Below are positions 48,221 to 56,012 of a stretch of DNA of 64,000 nt, piece by piece. This stretch comes from an uncultured Prochlorococcus sp. (GTDB lineage Bacteria > Cyanobacteriota > Cyanobacteriia > PCC-6307 > Cyanobiaceae). The notes below the pieces were generated by a model, which did not search any database, was not told the origin of the DNA, and worked only from the letters and a program-made list of their open reading frames with translations. The stretch covers positions 16,468 through 80,467 of the forward strand of contig CACGER010000003.1 of the NCBI GenBank assembly GCA_902572075.1, written 5' to 3'. The stretch's first letter is position 1, and every line of letters begins with the position of its first letter. The position numbers and the translations under genes are program-made.

Positions 48221-48436
48221 ATGCCAAAAATATTCAAAAAAAATAAGTTCGCTTTGTTGGGAGCAAATATATTAATAATTTTACTTTGGGTAACTATATC
48301 TTCCTTTTTGATGAATTTATTTCAAAGTGAAAATGCCCCATTTTATATGTATAAAATTTCTTTGTTAATAAGATTCCTCCCCCCTATTTGGGTTACATGG
48401 TTCCTTTGGATAAAAAGAGGTGGTTTAAAAAGATAA
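48221..48436 (+). CDS. Small two-helix membrane protein
   Basis: 71 residues; helices at about 10-30 (FALLGANILIILLWVTISSF) and 47-63, with a basic tail. No family recognised. Last gene before a strong terminator. Confidence 0.5.
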   Translation: MPKIFKKNKFALLGANILIILLWVTISSFLMNLFQSENAPFYMYKISLLIRFLPPIWVTWFLWIKRGGLKR

Positions 48437-48529
48437 ATTACAAAAGCATTTTTACGGATTTACTATAAAAACAAATCAGTTAAGATCTGAGAGCTTACTT
48501 GAAATTTTCACGTAAGAATTAGGTAATTG

Positions 48530-48567
48530 AGAGATTGTTTTTAGCTAAGAAACAATCTCTTTTTTTT
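48530..48567 (+). terminator. Strong Rho-independent terminator
   Basis: AGAGATTGTTT (48530-48540) pairs with AAACAATCTCT (48550-48560), an 11-bp perfect stem, followed by seven T. The 93 bases between the last ORF and this hairpin are non-coding and could be a 3' UTR or a small RNA. Confidence 0.88.
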
Positions 48568-48585
48568 ACAAATATTTTTTCTCAT

Positions 48586-48619
48586 AAAAAATGTTTGTCA
48601 GTATCCCTATTGACAAACA
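48586..48619 (-). terminator. Terminator of the minus-strand hli gene string
   Basis: TGTTTGTCA (48592-48600) pairs with TGACAAACA (48611-48619). Read on the minus strand, the stem is followed by six T (48586-48591). It lies just downstream of the 59-residue ORF. Confidence 0.82.
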
Positions 48620-48642
48620 CTCATGACGATCATTTTTAAAAA

Positions 48643-48822
48643 TTAAACAGGCAATCTATTATCAATTTCTATTACTCCAGAATCCATAAGACGGCCGATC
48701 TTGATAACTAAAGCCATATCTAACCTTGAAAATTCAGATTGATGGTTAGTTATCCAATCAAGTTCAGAAAGAGTTATAACTCCCAAAGTATTTACTTTAA
48801 GAAAAAGTAAGCCTAAATTCAT
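48643..48822 (-). CDS. Small conserved-looking protein after the hli genes
   Basis: 59 residues: MNLGLLFLKVNTLGVITLSE, then LDWITNHQSEFSRLDMALVI and KIGRLMDSGVIEID. It is 1 base from the upstream hli gene and so likely part of the same transcript. The helical arrangement has a helix-turn-helix look, but this is speculative. Confidence 0.6.
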   Translation of the reverse strand: MNLGLLFLKVNTLGVITLSELDWITNHQSEFSRLDMALVIKIGRLMDSGVIEIDNRLPV

Positions 48823-48823
48823 T

Positions 48824-48952
48824 TTAAAAAATTCCTGGGATTATCCATCCGAATAAGCCATAATTTACAACTAATGCAAATAAGCCCATCATTGCCATTC
48901 TTCCATTAGTTCTCTCGGCGTTTTGCCAATAAGTTGTTTTTGGATTTTCCAT
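48824..48952 (-). CDS. hli: High-light-inducible protein (Hlip)
   Basis: 42 residues. Contains AERTNGRMAMMGLFALVVN, the chlorophyll-binding helix motif ExxNGRxAMxG, and ends GWIIPGIF. Hlips are single-helix relatives of plant LHC proteins that protect photosystem assembly and bind chlorophyll under stress. Confidence 0.92.
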   Translation of the reverse strand: MENPKTTYWQNAERTNGRMAMMGLFALVVNYGLFGWIIPGIF

Positions 48953-48987
48953 TTTTCTGATTTGTAGAAATGTTAAATAGTAGGTTT

Positions 48988-49248
48988 TTAAACGAAACCA
49001 GGAATTATTTGACCTGTTGTTAGATATGCTCCAACAGCAGCAATTAATCCAAGCATCGCGAATCTGCCGTTAAGAGTTTCAGCAACAACTTTTTCTTTTT
49101 CAATTGTTTTGACTTTTGTATTTGTGTTTTTCATTTGATTAGAAGATGAATAGTTTAAATTTTCGTTTTGAAATTGCTTGGTTAAATAAGCAACGAGGAT
49201 GGCTGTAAAGAATACAATTGCGGCTAAGAAACCTGAAAGTGGACTCAT
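48988..49248 (-). CDS. hli: High-light-inducible protein with extra N-terminal helix
   Basis: 86 residues from ATG 49248, which overlaps the stop of the upstream hli (TAATG); the longer open frame to 49323 lacks support. An N-terminal hydrophobic helix (SPLSGFLAAIVFFTAILVAY) precedes a linker and the Hlip helix AETLNGRFAMLGLIAAVGAY, ending TGQIIPGFV. The additional helix is unusual for an Hlip. Confidence 0.9.
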   Translation of the reverse strand: MSPLSGFLAAIVFFTAILVAYLTKQFQNENLNYSSSNQMKNTNTKVKTIEKEKVVAETLNGRFAMLGLIAAVGAYLTTGQIIPGFV

Positions 49249-49454
49249 TAAAAAATGCCAGGAATAATTTGTCCGGTTGAAACGTAAGCACCTACTAGTG
49301 CAACAAGGCCAATCATTGCCCAACGACCGTTAACTTTTTCTGCATTTTGTGGGTAGCTGTCGTAAGAAACAGACTCATCTATGTAAGGACGTGTCTCAGT
49401 AGGAAACATATTCTGTCTGCCACCTGATTCGGTAGTAACGTTTGAATTAGCCAT
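49248..49454 (-). CDS. hli: High-light-inducible protein (Hlip)
   Basis: 68 residues. A soluble N-terminus of about 35 residues (SGGRQNMFPTETRPYIDES) precedes the helix AEKVNGRWAMIGLVALVGAY and the ending STGQIIPGIF. First gene of the minus-strand hli string; the promoter must lie in 49455-49758. Confidence 0.93.
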   Translation of the reverse strand: MANSNVTTESGGRQNMFPTETRPYIDESVSYDSYPQNAEKVNGRWAMIGLVALVGAYVSTGQIIPGIF

Positions 49455-49758
49455 TAAAGTTGTGTAATTGTTAACTAATGTAACACTACTATTAACAAAT
49501 GTAAAGTATTAAGCCGTAATTAAGTTATTTTCAAGATATTTACTACATAAATGCAACATAATCGTGACATATATATTTAAATAGTTGTTTTTTAGGCTTG
49601 CTACGCTTTACAGATTGGCTCGAAAACTATTGAGAGTTCAATTTGTTGGTTAAGTATTTATTTTTAAATCTTTAGAAAGATATCAATTTGGTAGAAAAAA
49701 CTACATCATTCTGAAATTTGAATAATTAGTTTTTAGATATAATTTATTTCACTTTATT
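49455..49758. promoter_or_regulatory. Shared upstream region of divergent hli genes
   Basis: 304 bases with no gene. TATAAT at about 49738-49743 (in TAGATATAATTT) is a good -10 box for the plus-strand hli. A repeated TAATGTAAC / AAATGTAAA pattern occurs near 49475-49505, just ahead of the minus-strand hli start. No defined operator was recognised. Confidence 0.5.
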
Positions 49759-49887
49759 ATGGAATTCGCAAAAAAAATCATGACCGAAAAAGCTGAAAAG
49801 CTTAATGGTAAAGCAGCAATGCTTGGAATGCTTGCTCTTGTAGGAGCCTACTATTTTACTGGTCAAATTCTTCCAGGTATTTTCTAA
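49759..49887 (+). CDS. hli: High-light-inducible protein, variant motif
   Basis: 42 residues: MEFAKKIMTEKAEKLNGKAA, then MLGMLALVGAYYFTGQILPG and IF. The usual NGR of the chlorophyll-binding motif is NGK here. An internal ATG (MTEKAEKL) could also be used. Divergent from the other hli genes and followed by its own terminator. Confidence 0.9.
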   Translation: MEFAKKIMTEKAEKLNGKAAMLGMLALVGAYYFTGQILPGIF

Positions 49888-49912
49888 TAAAAATCCTTTT
49901 TAAATTTTTTCA

Positions 49913-49934
49913 GGGCTTTATCAAGCCCTTTTTT
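49913..49934 (+). terminator. Terminator of the plus-strand hli
   Basis: GGGCTT (49913-49918) pairs with AAGCCC (49923-49928) around TATC, followed by six T. Confidence 0.88.
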
Positions 49935-49959
49935 AATCTGTAATTATATTCTTCCCTTT

Positions 49960-50697
49960 TTAATTATCTAATAATTCAAATAATTTACTTATTAGAAGCT
50001 TTCTTTTTGAAAAAGTTTTATCAATATATTTTTTATTCTCTTCTTTTAAAAATTCCTGACCATTTAAGCCTAATCCCTTAATGACAAACTCTTTATCTTC
50101 TTTAATCCAGTTATTTATCATTCCCCCCGTCGCCTCTATATGGAATTGTAATCCGTAAGCAAAATTACCAATCCTAAAAAACTGTTCCTTACAACGTGCA
50201 CTACTAGCAATGAGTACTGCTTTATTAGGTAATAAAATCCTATCTCCATGCCAATGCAGTACATGAAAAGGGTCTTCAAACAGTGCTTTAAAGTCTTTAT
50301 TCGATTTGTCTATAAAAATTTGAGACCATCCAATTTCTGGTAATGCTTTTGGAGGTGATCCATATTTAAGAATTTCTACATCTCCCCCAGCAGCACTCGC
50401 AAGCAATTGAGCACCTAAGCAAATACCGACTATAGGTCTCTCATTTTCTAATTCTTTTTTTATAAAATCTCTTTCTAACTTAAGCCATGGATATTTTCCG
50501 CTTCCAATATCTTTAACACCCATTGGTCCACCCATAATTAAAATTAAGTCACCTTTTTTTGTTTGCGGCAGAGCATTTTCATTATCTAAACGAATAATTT
50601 CTATTTTTAAATCTCTTTCTTTAGCAAATTGTTCAAAAAGACCAGGCCCCTCTATTTCTAAATGCTGCAAAACTAATAGGCGTTTTATTTCCTTCAT
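49960..50697 (-). CDS. Class I glutamine amidotransferase (GMP synthase-like domain)
   Basis: 245 residues. GICLGAQLLASAAGG holds the nucleophilic Cys, LQFHIEATGGM the histidine and glutamate of the triad. LILMGGPMGVKDIGSGKYPW forms the oxyanion side. It stands alone without a synthase domain, like gamma-glutamyl hydrolases such as PuuD. Substrate unknown. Overlaps the upstream gene by 4 bases. Confidence 0.88.
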   Translation of the reverse strand: MKEIKRLLVLQHLEIEGPGLFEQFAKERDLKIEIIRLDNENALPQTKKGDLILIMGGPMGVKDIGSGKYPWLKLERDFIKKELENERPIVGICLGAQLLASAAGGDVEILKYGSPPKALPEIGWSQIFIDKSNKDFKALFEDPFHVLHWHGDRILLPNKAVLIASSARCKEQFFRIGNFAYGLQFHIEATGGMINNWIKEDKEFVIKGLGLNGQEFLKEENKKYIDKTFSKRKLLISKLFELLDN

Positions 50698-50990
50698 TCA
50701 CTTTCCATTATTTCAGCTGATTCAGAACAGACATTAACGCTAAACCACTTCAGTGCCGACCAAGTATCTTCTTGGTATATACCTGCTGCAATACTTACAA
50801 AACAATCATTTTCATACCAACTTCGATAACTGGGAGTAACTCCCGTTCCTTTTAATCTATTTTCTAAGCCTTTCCCATATTTTTTAATAACAAGATTTAT
50901 AGCTTCATTCTCAATTTCTCTTTGCTTTTCATCAGCAAAACCTCCTAGTGGAGTAAAAAAAAGAATTGATGCAATAAGTAAACGTATCAT
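50694..50990 (-). CDS. Small exported protein, unknown function
   Basis: 98 residues with a signal peptide (MIRLLIASILFFTPLGGFAD). The mature part has two conserved-looking cysteines (ENDCFVSIAAG and VNVCSESAE). No domain recognised. Its stop overlaps the amidotransferase start. Confidence 0.6.
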   Translation of the reverse strand: MIRLLIASILFFTPLGGFADEKQREIENEAINLVIKKYGKGLENRLKGTGVTPSYRSWYENDCFVSIAAGIYQEDTWSALKWFSVNVCSESAEIMESE

Positions 50991-51002
50991 TGAGTCTTTA
51001 GT

Positions 51003-51293
51003 TTATATGTAGCTAATTTGATATCGATTAATTAATTTTTTAAAATCATCTACTCTATTTTGTCCATTTTTTAATGGTCTTGAGGCGTCAAGAACGGCTG
51101 CACAACATAATTGCCAGCAAGATTTTTCATCTAGTCCCAATTTTTTGCATATATTTTTTGGAGCTTTGATAACTGTATTTATTTCTGCAATATGTTGAGT
51201 GGTTTCCCATAATTCTCCTTCAAGAAAATCAATTTCAATACTTGATAATAATTCTGTAGCAACGTAATCCTTAATTAGCTCAGTTAATTCCAC
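51003..51293 (-). CDS. Conserved hypothetical protein
   Basis: 96 residues, soluble and acidic, with cysteines in KNICKKLGL and SCWQLCCAAVLDASRPL. No domain recognised. 12 bases upstream of the exported-protein gene on the same strand. Confidence 0.6.
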   Translation of the reverse strand: MELTELIKDYVATELLSSIEIDFLEGELWETTQHIAEINTVIKAPKNICKKLGLDEKSCWQLCCAAVLDASRPLKNGQNRVDDFKKLINRYQISYI

Positions 51294-51405
51294 GATATTT
51301 TATTAAAGCAGAGAAGTTAAATAATCTCTTAGTATTTTTATAGCAGGATAAAAAAAAAGGAACTAGTTTCTACCTCATCTTGAATATCTTGTAGATTTTA
51401 AGAGA

Positions 51406-51543
51406 CTACATCATTTCGTATTGATCTAGTTTGGTTTTTAATTTTGTTGCTTGTTTGATCAATGACAAAGCTTCTTTTCTGCCAGTTGAATTATTAGCCT
51501 GGACTATAAGATCGGCGTATTTCTTTGCGATTTTTTTTTCCAT
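51406..51543 (-). CDS. Small helical protein
   Basis: 45 residues: MEKKIAKKYADLIVQANNST, GRKEALSLIKQATKLKTKLD and QYEMM. Highly helical and basic. The sequence is protein-like and has an ATG start, but no family is known to me. Confidence 0.5.
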   Translation of the reverse strand: MEKKIAKKYADLIVQANNSTGRKEALSLIKQATKLKTKLDQYEMM

Positions 51544-51792
51544 AATTTAAGATATAAATACCGTTTTTGAATCTTGAAACTAGCGAATCACAACTAGAAC
51601 CAGATAAGGAGTCAACGGTTAAAACCTCAGAGTCAACAAATTGGAACAGGTTAACTCGTATTTTTAATTTATAATCAATTAATTAAAAAGCTGTTGGTAT
51701 CTACGATTACATTGTTTTCAAACCCTGATTTAATTTATAGTTATCCATGAATTGGATTGAAAATTTTCAATCATCTTTTTAATGCAATTAAT

Positions 51793-51819
51793 AAAAAAAA
51801 GGGGGTTAAAAACCCCCTT
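51793..51819 (-). terminator. Strong terminator after the LWAxLG membrane protein
   Basis: GGGGG (51801-51805) and CCCCC (51813-51817) form a GC stem extended by AT pairs. Eight T follow on the minus strand (51793-51800). The rest of the 300-base stretch 51544-51843 shows no gene. Confidence 0.88.
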
Positions 51820-51843
51820 CGGTTTATTAAAAGACCTAGTTTA

Positions 51844-52149
51844 CTAATTACCTAAACCTAGAGGAGCCCAAAGAGTTGCTTCAGAACCTATAACAGGTAC
51901 AACGCCTGTAGTTTTTGCATTAGAAACTTTATTTTTAACAATAGGAGTATCTTGTTCTCCTAAAGCTGCCCATAAAGTTGATTGATGAGCGATAACTGGT
52001 TGAACTTTTAATGGTTGAGATTGAAAAGAAGGCTTTTGGGTTCTTACAAGTTGGACTCCAAGAGAACCAACAATAAATGCTCCAAGAAAACCTGCAAATA
52101 CAGCAGTAATATTGTTACTACTTACTGAGGTAGATACGTTATTAGACAT
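51844..52149 (-). CDS. Small membrane protein with duplicated LWAxLG motif
   Basis: 101 residues from ATG 52149 (MSNNVSTSV); an ATG eight codons earlier is possible. One membrane helix (about 14-36, ITAVFAGFLGAFIVGSLGVQ). The C-terminal part repeats itself: PVIAHQSTLWAALGEQ and PVIGSEATLWAPLGLG. No known family. A palindromic NtcA-like site lies about 90 bases upstream, and a strong terminator follows, so it is a single-gene unit. Confidence 0.65.
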   Translation of the reverse strand: MSNNVSTSVSSNNITAVFAGFLGAFIVGSLGVQLVRTQKPSFQSQPLKVQPVIAHQSTLWAALGEQDTPIVKNKVSNAKTTGVVPVIGSEATLWAPLGLGN

Positions 52150-52240
52150 AATAGTTATGTGACTAAATTTCATTTTTGACTGAAGTCCCCGTTCCTTGGC
52201 TTCAATCTTAATGCGGCTCGAAAAACGAGATGAACGTTTA

Positions 52241-52256
52241 TGTAGTCTACGCTACA
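52241..52256. promoter_or_regulatory. Extended palindromic NtcA-like site
   Basis: TGTAGTCTACGCTACA fits TGTA-N8-TACA, the longer form of the NtcA consensus, and is palindromic to a further A/T pair. It is upstream of the LWAxLG membrane protein. No TAN3T box sits at the usual 22-base spacing on the minus strand; the nearest candidate is about 31 bases away. Fewer than three such extended matches are expected by chance in this window. Confidence 0.45.
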
Positions 52257-52334
52257 TTTTAACTATAAGTATAATTTAATTTACAAGATGTTAATGGCAA
52301 TACAAAAACTTATTAAAAAATAAGAAATTAAATT

Positions 52335-52475
52335 TTAAAGTGAAGAAAATATATTTGAATTTTTTTGAGTAAAAAATAATTGATTATTTTCATAATTGTT
52401 TGCAGAATAACTTTCGGAAACAACAGTTCCGTGAGTTATCCCAAAAATAAAACCAAGTAAGATCGCTAAACGCAT
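52335..52475 (-). CDS. Small exported or membrane-anchored peptide
   Basis: 46 residues: MRLAILLGFIFGITHGTVVS, which is a signal-like hydrophobic start, then ESYSANNYENNQLFFTQKNS and a short end. No family recognised. Confidence 0.45.
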   Translation of the reverse strand: MRLAILLGFIFGITHGTVVSESYSANNYENNQLFFTQKNSNIFSSL

Positions 52476-52550
52476 CCAATAATATAAATTTGAAGTTAAT
52501 TTCCCTCGAATTAAGAATATATGATGTTGTTATTTATACTAAAAAATTTT

Positions 52551-53612
52551 TTATCCCCCAAGATATGACATTGATGGATGAATTTTTTGATTTTTGTCAG
52601 TTGTTTTCTCTAATACTTTAAATCGATCTTCACTATAGTTATCTTCTCTAGATTCCCAAATGCTCTTGATTTTATTTTCCAATTCATGGAGATTAATTGG
52701 TAGAGACAACCATGGGTTTAGATTTATACCTTGATTAGAAAAAAGACATGTATAAGCATAACCATCGCTAGTTATCCTCAATCTATTACAGTCTGAACAA
52801 AAAGGATTACTTATGGAAGAGATTGTACTTACAAAACTATTTGAATCACTCATGTACCATCTATTAGCAGTTTGTCCCTCCTTTCTTCCGTAGTCTTTTA
52901 ATCGATGTTTCTTCTTTAATAGCCTAATAATTCTTTCAGAGAAAAAAACATCTGATGGCTGCCAATTATTAGATATCCCTACATCCATATACTCAATGAA
53001 ACGAATTTCTATAGACCTTTTTTTTGCAAAATCAACTAATTCAAAAATTTGATGATCATTAATCTCTTTTTTTATAACTGCATTTATTTTTAATTTCCCC
53101 GCCTTTGGATTAAATCCAGCATTAATTGCATGATCTATTCCTTCAAGGACAGTAAATAATTTTTCTTTGCCAATAATTTTATTTTCCTCTCCAATCATGT
53201 TTGAAAAAATATCAGGATCAATCGCATCTAAACTTACTGTTATGCGGTCTAAACCATTTTTAAAAAGCTCATTAGCTTTTTTCTTAGAGAGCAAATATCC
53301 ATTTGTGGTTAGAGAAATATCCTGTAAATTAGCTAATGGATTTGATTCTTCTAATCTTTGCGATTTAATTTCATAAAGAAGTTCATCTAATTGAGAACTC
53401 AATAAAGGTTCTCCTCCAGTGATTCTTAAAGAATTTACCCCTAATCGACAACTGACTAAAATTAACTTTTTAAATTGTTCAATATTTAAAACATCTAAAC
53501 TATAATTCTCAGGCTTACAGTAAATACACGAAAAATTGCAATTTTGTTTAAGAGATAACCTTAAAACTTTTAACTTTCTTTTTCTATTATCCTCCAAATG
53601 CTTAAATCCCAT
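52551..53612 (-). CDS. moaA: GTP 3',8-cyclase (molybdenum cofactor synthesis)
   Basis: 353 residues. Radical SAM motif QNCNFSCIYCKPENY (C-x3-C-x2-C) and second 4Fe-4S site FCSDCNRLRITSDGYAYTC. The usual C-terminal Gly-Gly is present (SYLGG). Catalyses the first step from GTP. Overlaps mobA by 11 bases; both are minus strand and divergent from napA. Confidence 0.96.
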   Translation of the reverse strand: MGFKHLEDNRKRKLKVLRLSLKQNCNFSCIYCKPENYSLDVLNIEQFKKLILVSCRLGVNSLRITGGEPLLSSQLDELLYEIKSQRLEESNPLANLQDISLTTNGYLLSKKKANELFKNGLDRITVSLDAIDPDIFSNMIGEENKIIGKEKLFTVLEGIDHAINAGFNPKAGKLKINAVIKKEINDHQIFELVDFAKKRSIEIRFIEYMDVGISNNWQPSDVFFSERIIRLLKKKHRLKDYGRKEGQTANRWYMSDSNSFVSTISSISNPFCSDCNRLRITSDGYAYTCLFSNQGINLNPWLSLPINLHELENKIKSIWESREDNYSEDRFKVLEKTTDKNQKIHPSMSYLGG

Positions 53613-54207
53613 TATTCATATTTAAGAATTCACTCTTGGAATTTATATTAATTAAATCTCCATTTTTTGCATAGAAATATTTATGGGGAATTTGATCAAC
53701 CCATCCGAGAAAATTTTTCTTCCCAGATGATAACTTTTTTTTTAATTTAAAATGATTTTCTTCATTGATGGGATAAATTCCGAATAATGGTTGTGCAAAA
53801 ATTCCATCATGGGATATTAACGCAAAATTTTGATTTTCTTCCCATGATTTAAAAAGTGAATAAATTAATTTTGTATTCAAATTAGGCATATCGACTGGGA
53901 TTATAAGAACATTTTTAGTATTTAAATTGTAAGTTGCAAAAATCTGTTCCATGCAATGTAAAGGGCCTTCAAACGGGTTGGTATCAAAAATAACTTCCAC
54001 ATGACTATCTGAATCAACCTCTTCAAAATGATTATGATGGTTAGTTAAAAGATAAGTATCCAATTTAAGATTATTTAAAATTTTAATTTTATGATTAAGC
54101 CAATTTCCACCATGAGGATGATTTATTAATGCCTTATCAAAACCCATTCTTGAACTCTTCCCTCCTGCAAAAATAAAAGCTTTGAAATCTTTATATTTCT
54201 TTTTCAT
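53602..54207 (-). CDS. mobA: Molybdenum cofactor guanylyltransferase
   Basis: 201 residues. FAGGKSSRMGFDKALI is the GTP-binding signature, and LIIPVDMPNLNTKLI the metal-binding Asp region. It attaches GMP to the cofactor, giving the bis-MGD form that NarB-type reductases use. Followed by moaA. Confidence 0.94.
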   Translation of the reverse strand: MKKKYKDFKAFIFAGGKSSRMGFDKALINHPHGGNWLNHKIKILNNLKLDTYLLTNHHNHFEEVDSDSHVEVIFDTNPFEGPLHCMEQIFATYNLNTKNVLIIPVDMPNLNTKLIYSLFKSWEENQNFALISHDGIFAQPLFGIYPINEENHFKLKKKLSSGKKNFLGWVDQIPHKYFYAKNGDLININSKSEFLNMNNGI

Positions 54208-54356
54208 GATCTTAAAAAAATTGTTTGGCAGTTTTTCTGTGTTTAAATATCAACAACAACAAAATTGTATTATTACTGTTAATTTCTGTTTTTAACTGGA
54301 GCAACTAGGAATATTTAATATTTTCTCAAAAATGAAATCTTTATATTTTTTAAATG

Positions 54357-54398
54357 GTATATGTTGTTACAATTTATAGTTCTCTCGAAAAATATGTT
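54357..54398 (+). promoter_or_regulatory. NtcA-activated promoter of napA-narB
   Basis: GTAtatgttgtTAC (54357-54370) is a perfect NtcA box. After 22 bases comes TATGTT (54393-54398), a TAN3T -10 box, the standard class II arrangement. The napA ATG is 26 bases further on. NtcA activates nitrate genes in cyanobacteria when ammonium is scarce. Confidence 0.82.
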
Positions 54399-54423
54399 TG
54401 TTAAAAATTGAGTTCACAAATTT

Positions 54424-55977
54424 ATGTTAAGTGATGTTTGGTCGTTAAATGGGAGATATAGAACCCTTCACCTCACCTGGTTTGCTTTTTTTCTTACATT
54501 TGTAGTCTGGTTTAATCTAGCTCCTCTTGCTACTACGGTTAAGGCAGATTTAGGACTTTCTGTTGCTCAGATTAGGACAGTTGCAATCTGTAATGTGGCC
54601 CTAACAATTCCAGCTAGAGTATTGATTGGAATGTTGTTAGATAAATTTGGTCCAAGAAAGACATATTCCACAATTTTGATATTTTCTGTAGTCCCATGCT
54701 TGTTATTTGCAAGTGCTCAAGATTTTAATCAACTTGTAATTTCTAGACTACTTTTATCCATTGTTGGAGCGGGATTCGTAATTGGCATAAGAATGGTTTC
54801 TGAATGGTTTCCTCCTAAGGAAATAGGTTTAGCTGAAGGAATATATGGAGGTTGGGGAAATTTTGGATCAGCTTTTTCTGCTCTTTCACTGGTTGCAGTA
54901 GCTGGATTTCTATCCTTTTCAGGAGGATTTGAATTACCTACTGGAGCAGTTCTTAACTGGAGAGGGGCTATTGCACTGACTGGAATTATTTCTTTCGTAT
55001 ACGGAATAATTTATTTCTTTAATGTAACTGATACCCCTCCTGGAAAACCTTATCAGAGGCCAGCTAAAACAGCAGGTTTAGAAGTTACATCCATTAGAGA
55101 TTTCTGGGGTTTAATTGGAATGAATGTTCCATTCGTAGCAATTCTTTCTGTTTTATGCTGGAGACTTCAGAAGGTAGGTTTCCTTACATCCTCTACTTAT
55201 CCAATAGCTTTGCTTGCAGTCTTGGCATGGTTTATTTTTCAGACATGGGGGATTGTGAGGACAAATATTGAATTATTAAAGGGTACTAAAATTTATCCTA
55301 AAGAGGATAGATATGAATTTAAGCAAGTTGCCATTTTAGAGCTGACTTATATTGTCAATTTTGGCTCCGAACTAGCCGTAGTTTCTATGCTTCCTAGTTT
55401 CTTTGAATTTACATTTGACTTGCCTAAAGCCATAGCTGGAATACTTGCATCATGTTATGCATTTGTAAATTTAATAGCTAGACCAGCTGGCGGATTAATT
55501 TCTGATAGAACAGGTAATAGAAAAAATACTATGGGCTTCCTAACAATGGGTTTAGGTTTTGGTTATTTATTGATGAGCTTGATAAAACCTGGAACTTTCA
55601 CAGGATCAGCAGGTATTCTAGTAGCTGTTCTTTTAACTATGCTATGTTCATTCTTTGTTCAATCAGGAGAAGGTTCAACTTTTGCTTTAGTTCCCTTAGT
55701 TAAAAAAAGAGTTACAGGACAAATAGCTGGTTTAGTTGGAGCCTATGGAAATGTCGGGGCAGTTACTTACCTTAATGTATACAGTCTTTTACCTCTTTGG
55801 ATGGGAGGAGGGAAAGACCCCTCTCCAGAAATAATTGCGTCTTCTAATAGTGCTTTCTTCCAAGTTTTAGGGATAGCTGGCTTAGTAGTTGGATTCTTCT
55901 GTTACTTCTTCTTAAAAGAACCTCAAGGATCATTCGCGGATGCTTATGAAGGCGAAAAAGCTGAAAATTATGTTTAA
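54424..55977 (+). CDS. napA: Nitrate permease, MFS (NNP) type
   Basis: 517 residues, twelve membrane helices. Text typical of nitrate/nitrite porters: HLTWFAFFLTFVVWFNLAPL, GFVIGIRMVSEWFPPKEIGL, AEGIYGGWGNFGSAFSA and GLVGAYGNVGAVTYLNVYSL. Marine picocyanobacteria use this single-protein permease (NapA/NrtP) in place of an ABC transporter. narB follows after 35 bases in the same transcript. Confidence 0.95.
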   Translation: MLSDVWSLNGRYRTLHLTWFAFFLTFVVWFNLAPLATTVKADLGLSVAQIRTVAICNVALTIPARVLIGMLLDKFGPRKTYSTILIFSVVPCLLFASAQDFNQLVISRLLLSIVGAGFVIGIRMVSEWFPPKEIGLAEGIYGGWGNFGSAFSALSLVAVAGFLSFSGGFELPTGAVLNWRGAIALTGIISFVYGIIYFFNVTDTPPGKPYQRPAKTAGLEVTSIRDFWGLIGMNVPFVAILSVLCWRLQKVGFLTSSTYPIALLAVLAWFIFQTWGIVRTNIELLKGTKIYPKEDRYEFKQVAILELTYIVNFGSELAVVSMLPSFFEFTFDLPKAIAGILASCYAFVNLIARPAGGLISDRTGNRKNTMGFLTMGLGFGYLLMSLIKPGTFTGSAGILVAVLLTMLCSFFVQSGEGSTFALVPLVKKRVTGQIAGLVGAYGNVGAVTYLNVYSLLPLWMGGGKDPSPEIIASSNSAFFQVLGIAGLVVGFFCYFFLKEPQGSFADAYEGEKAENYV

Positions 55978-56012
55978 TCAATAACTAGTTAGATATTTAT
56001 AAAAGAAATTTT

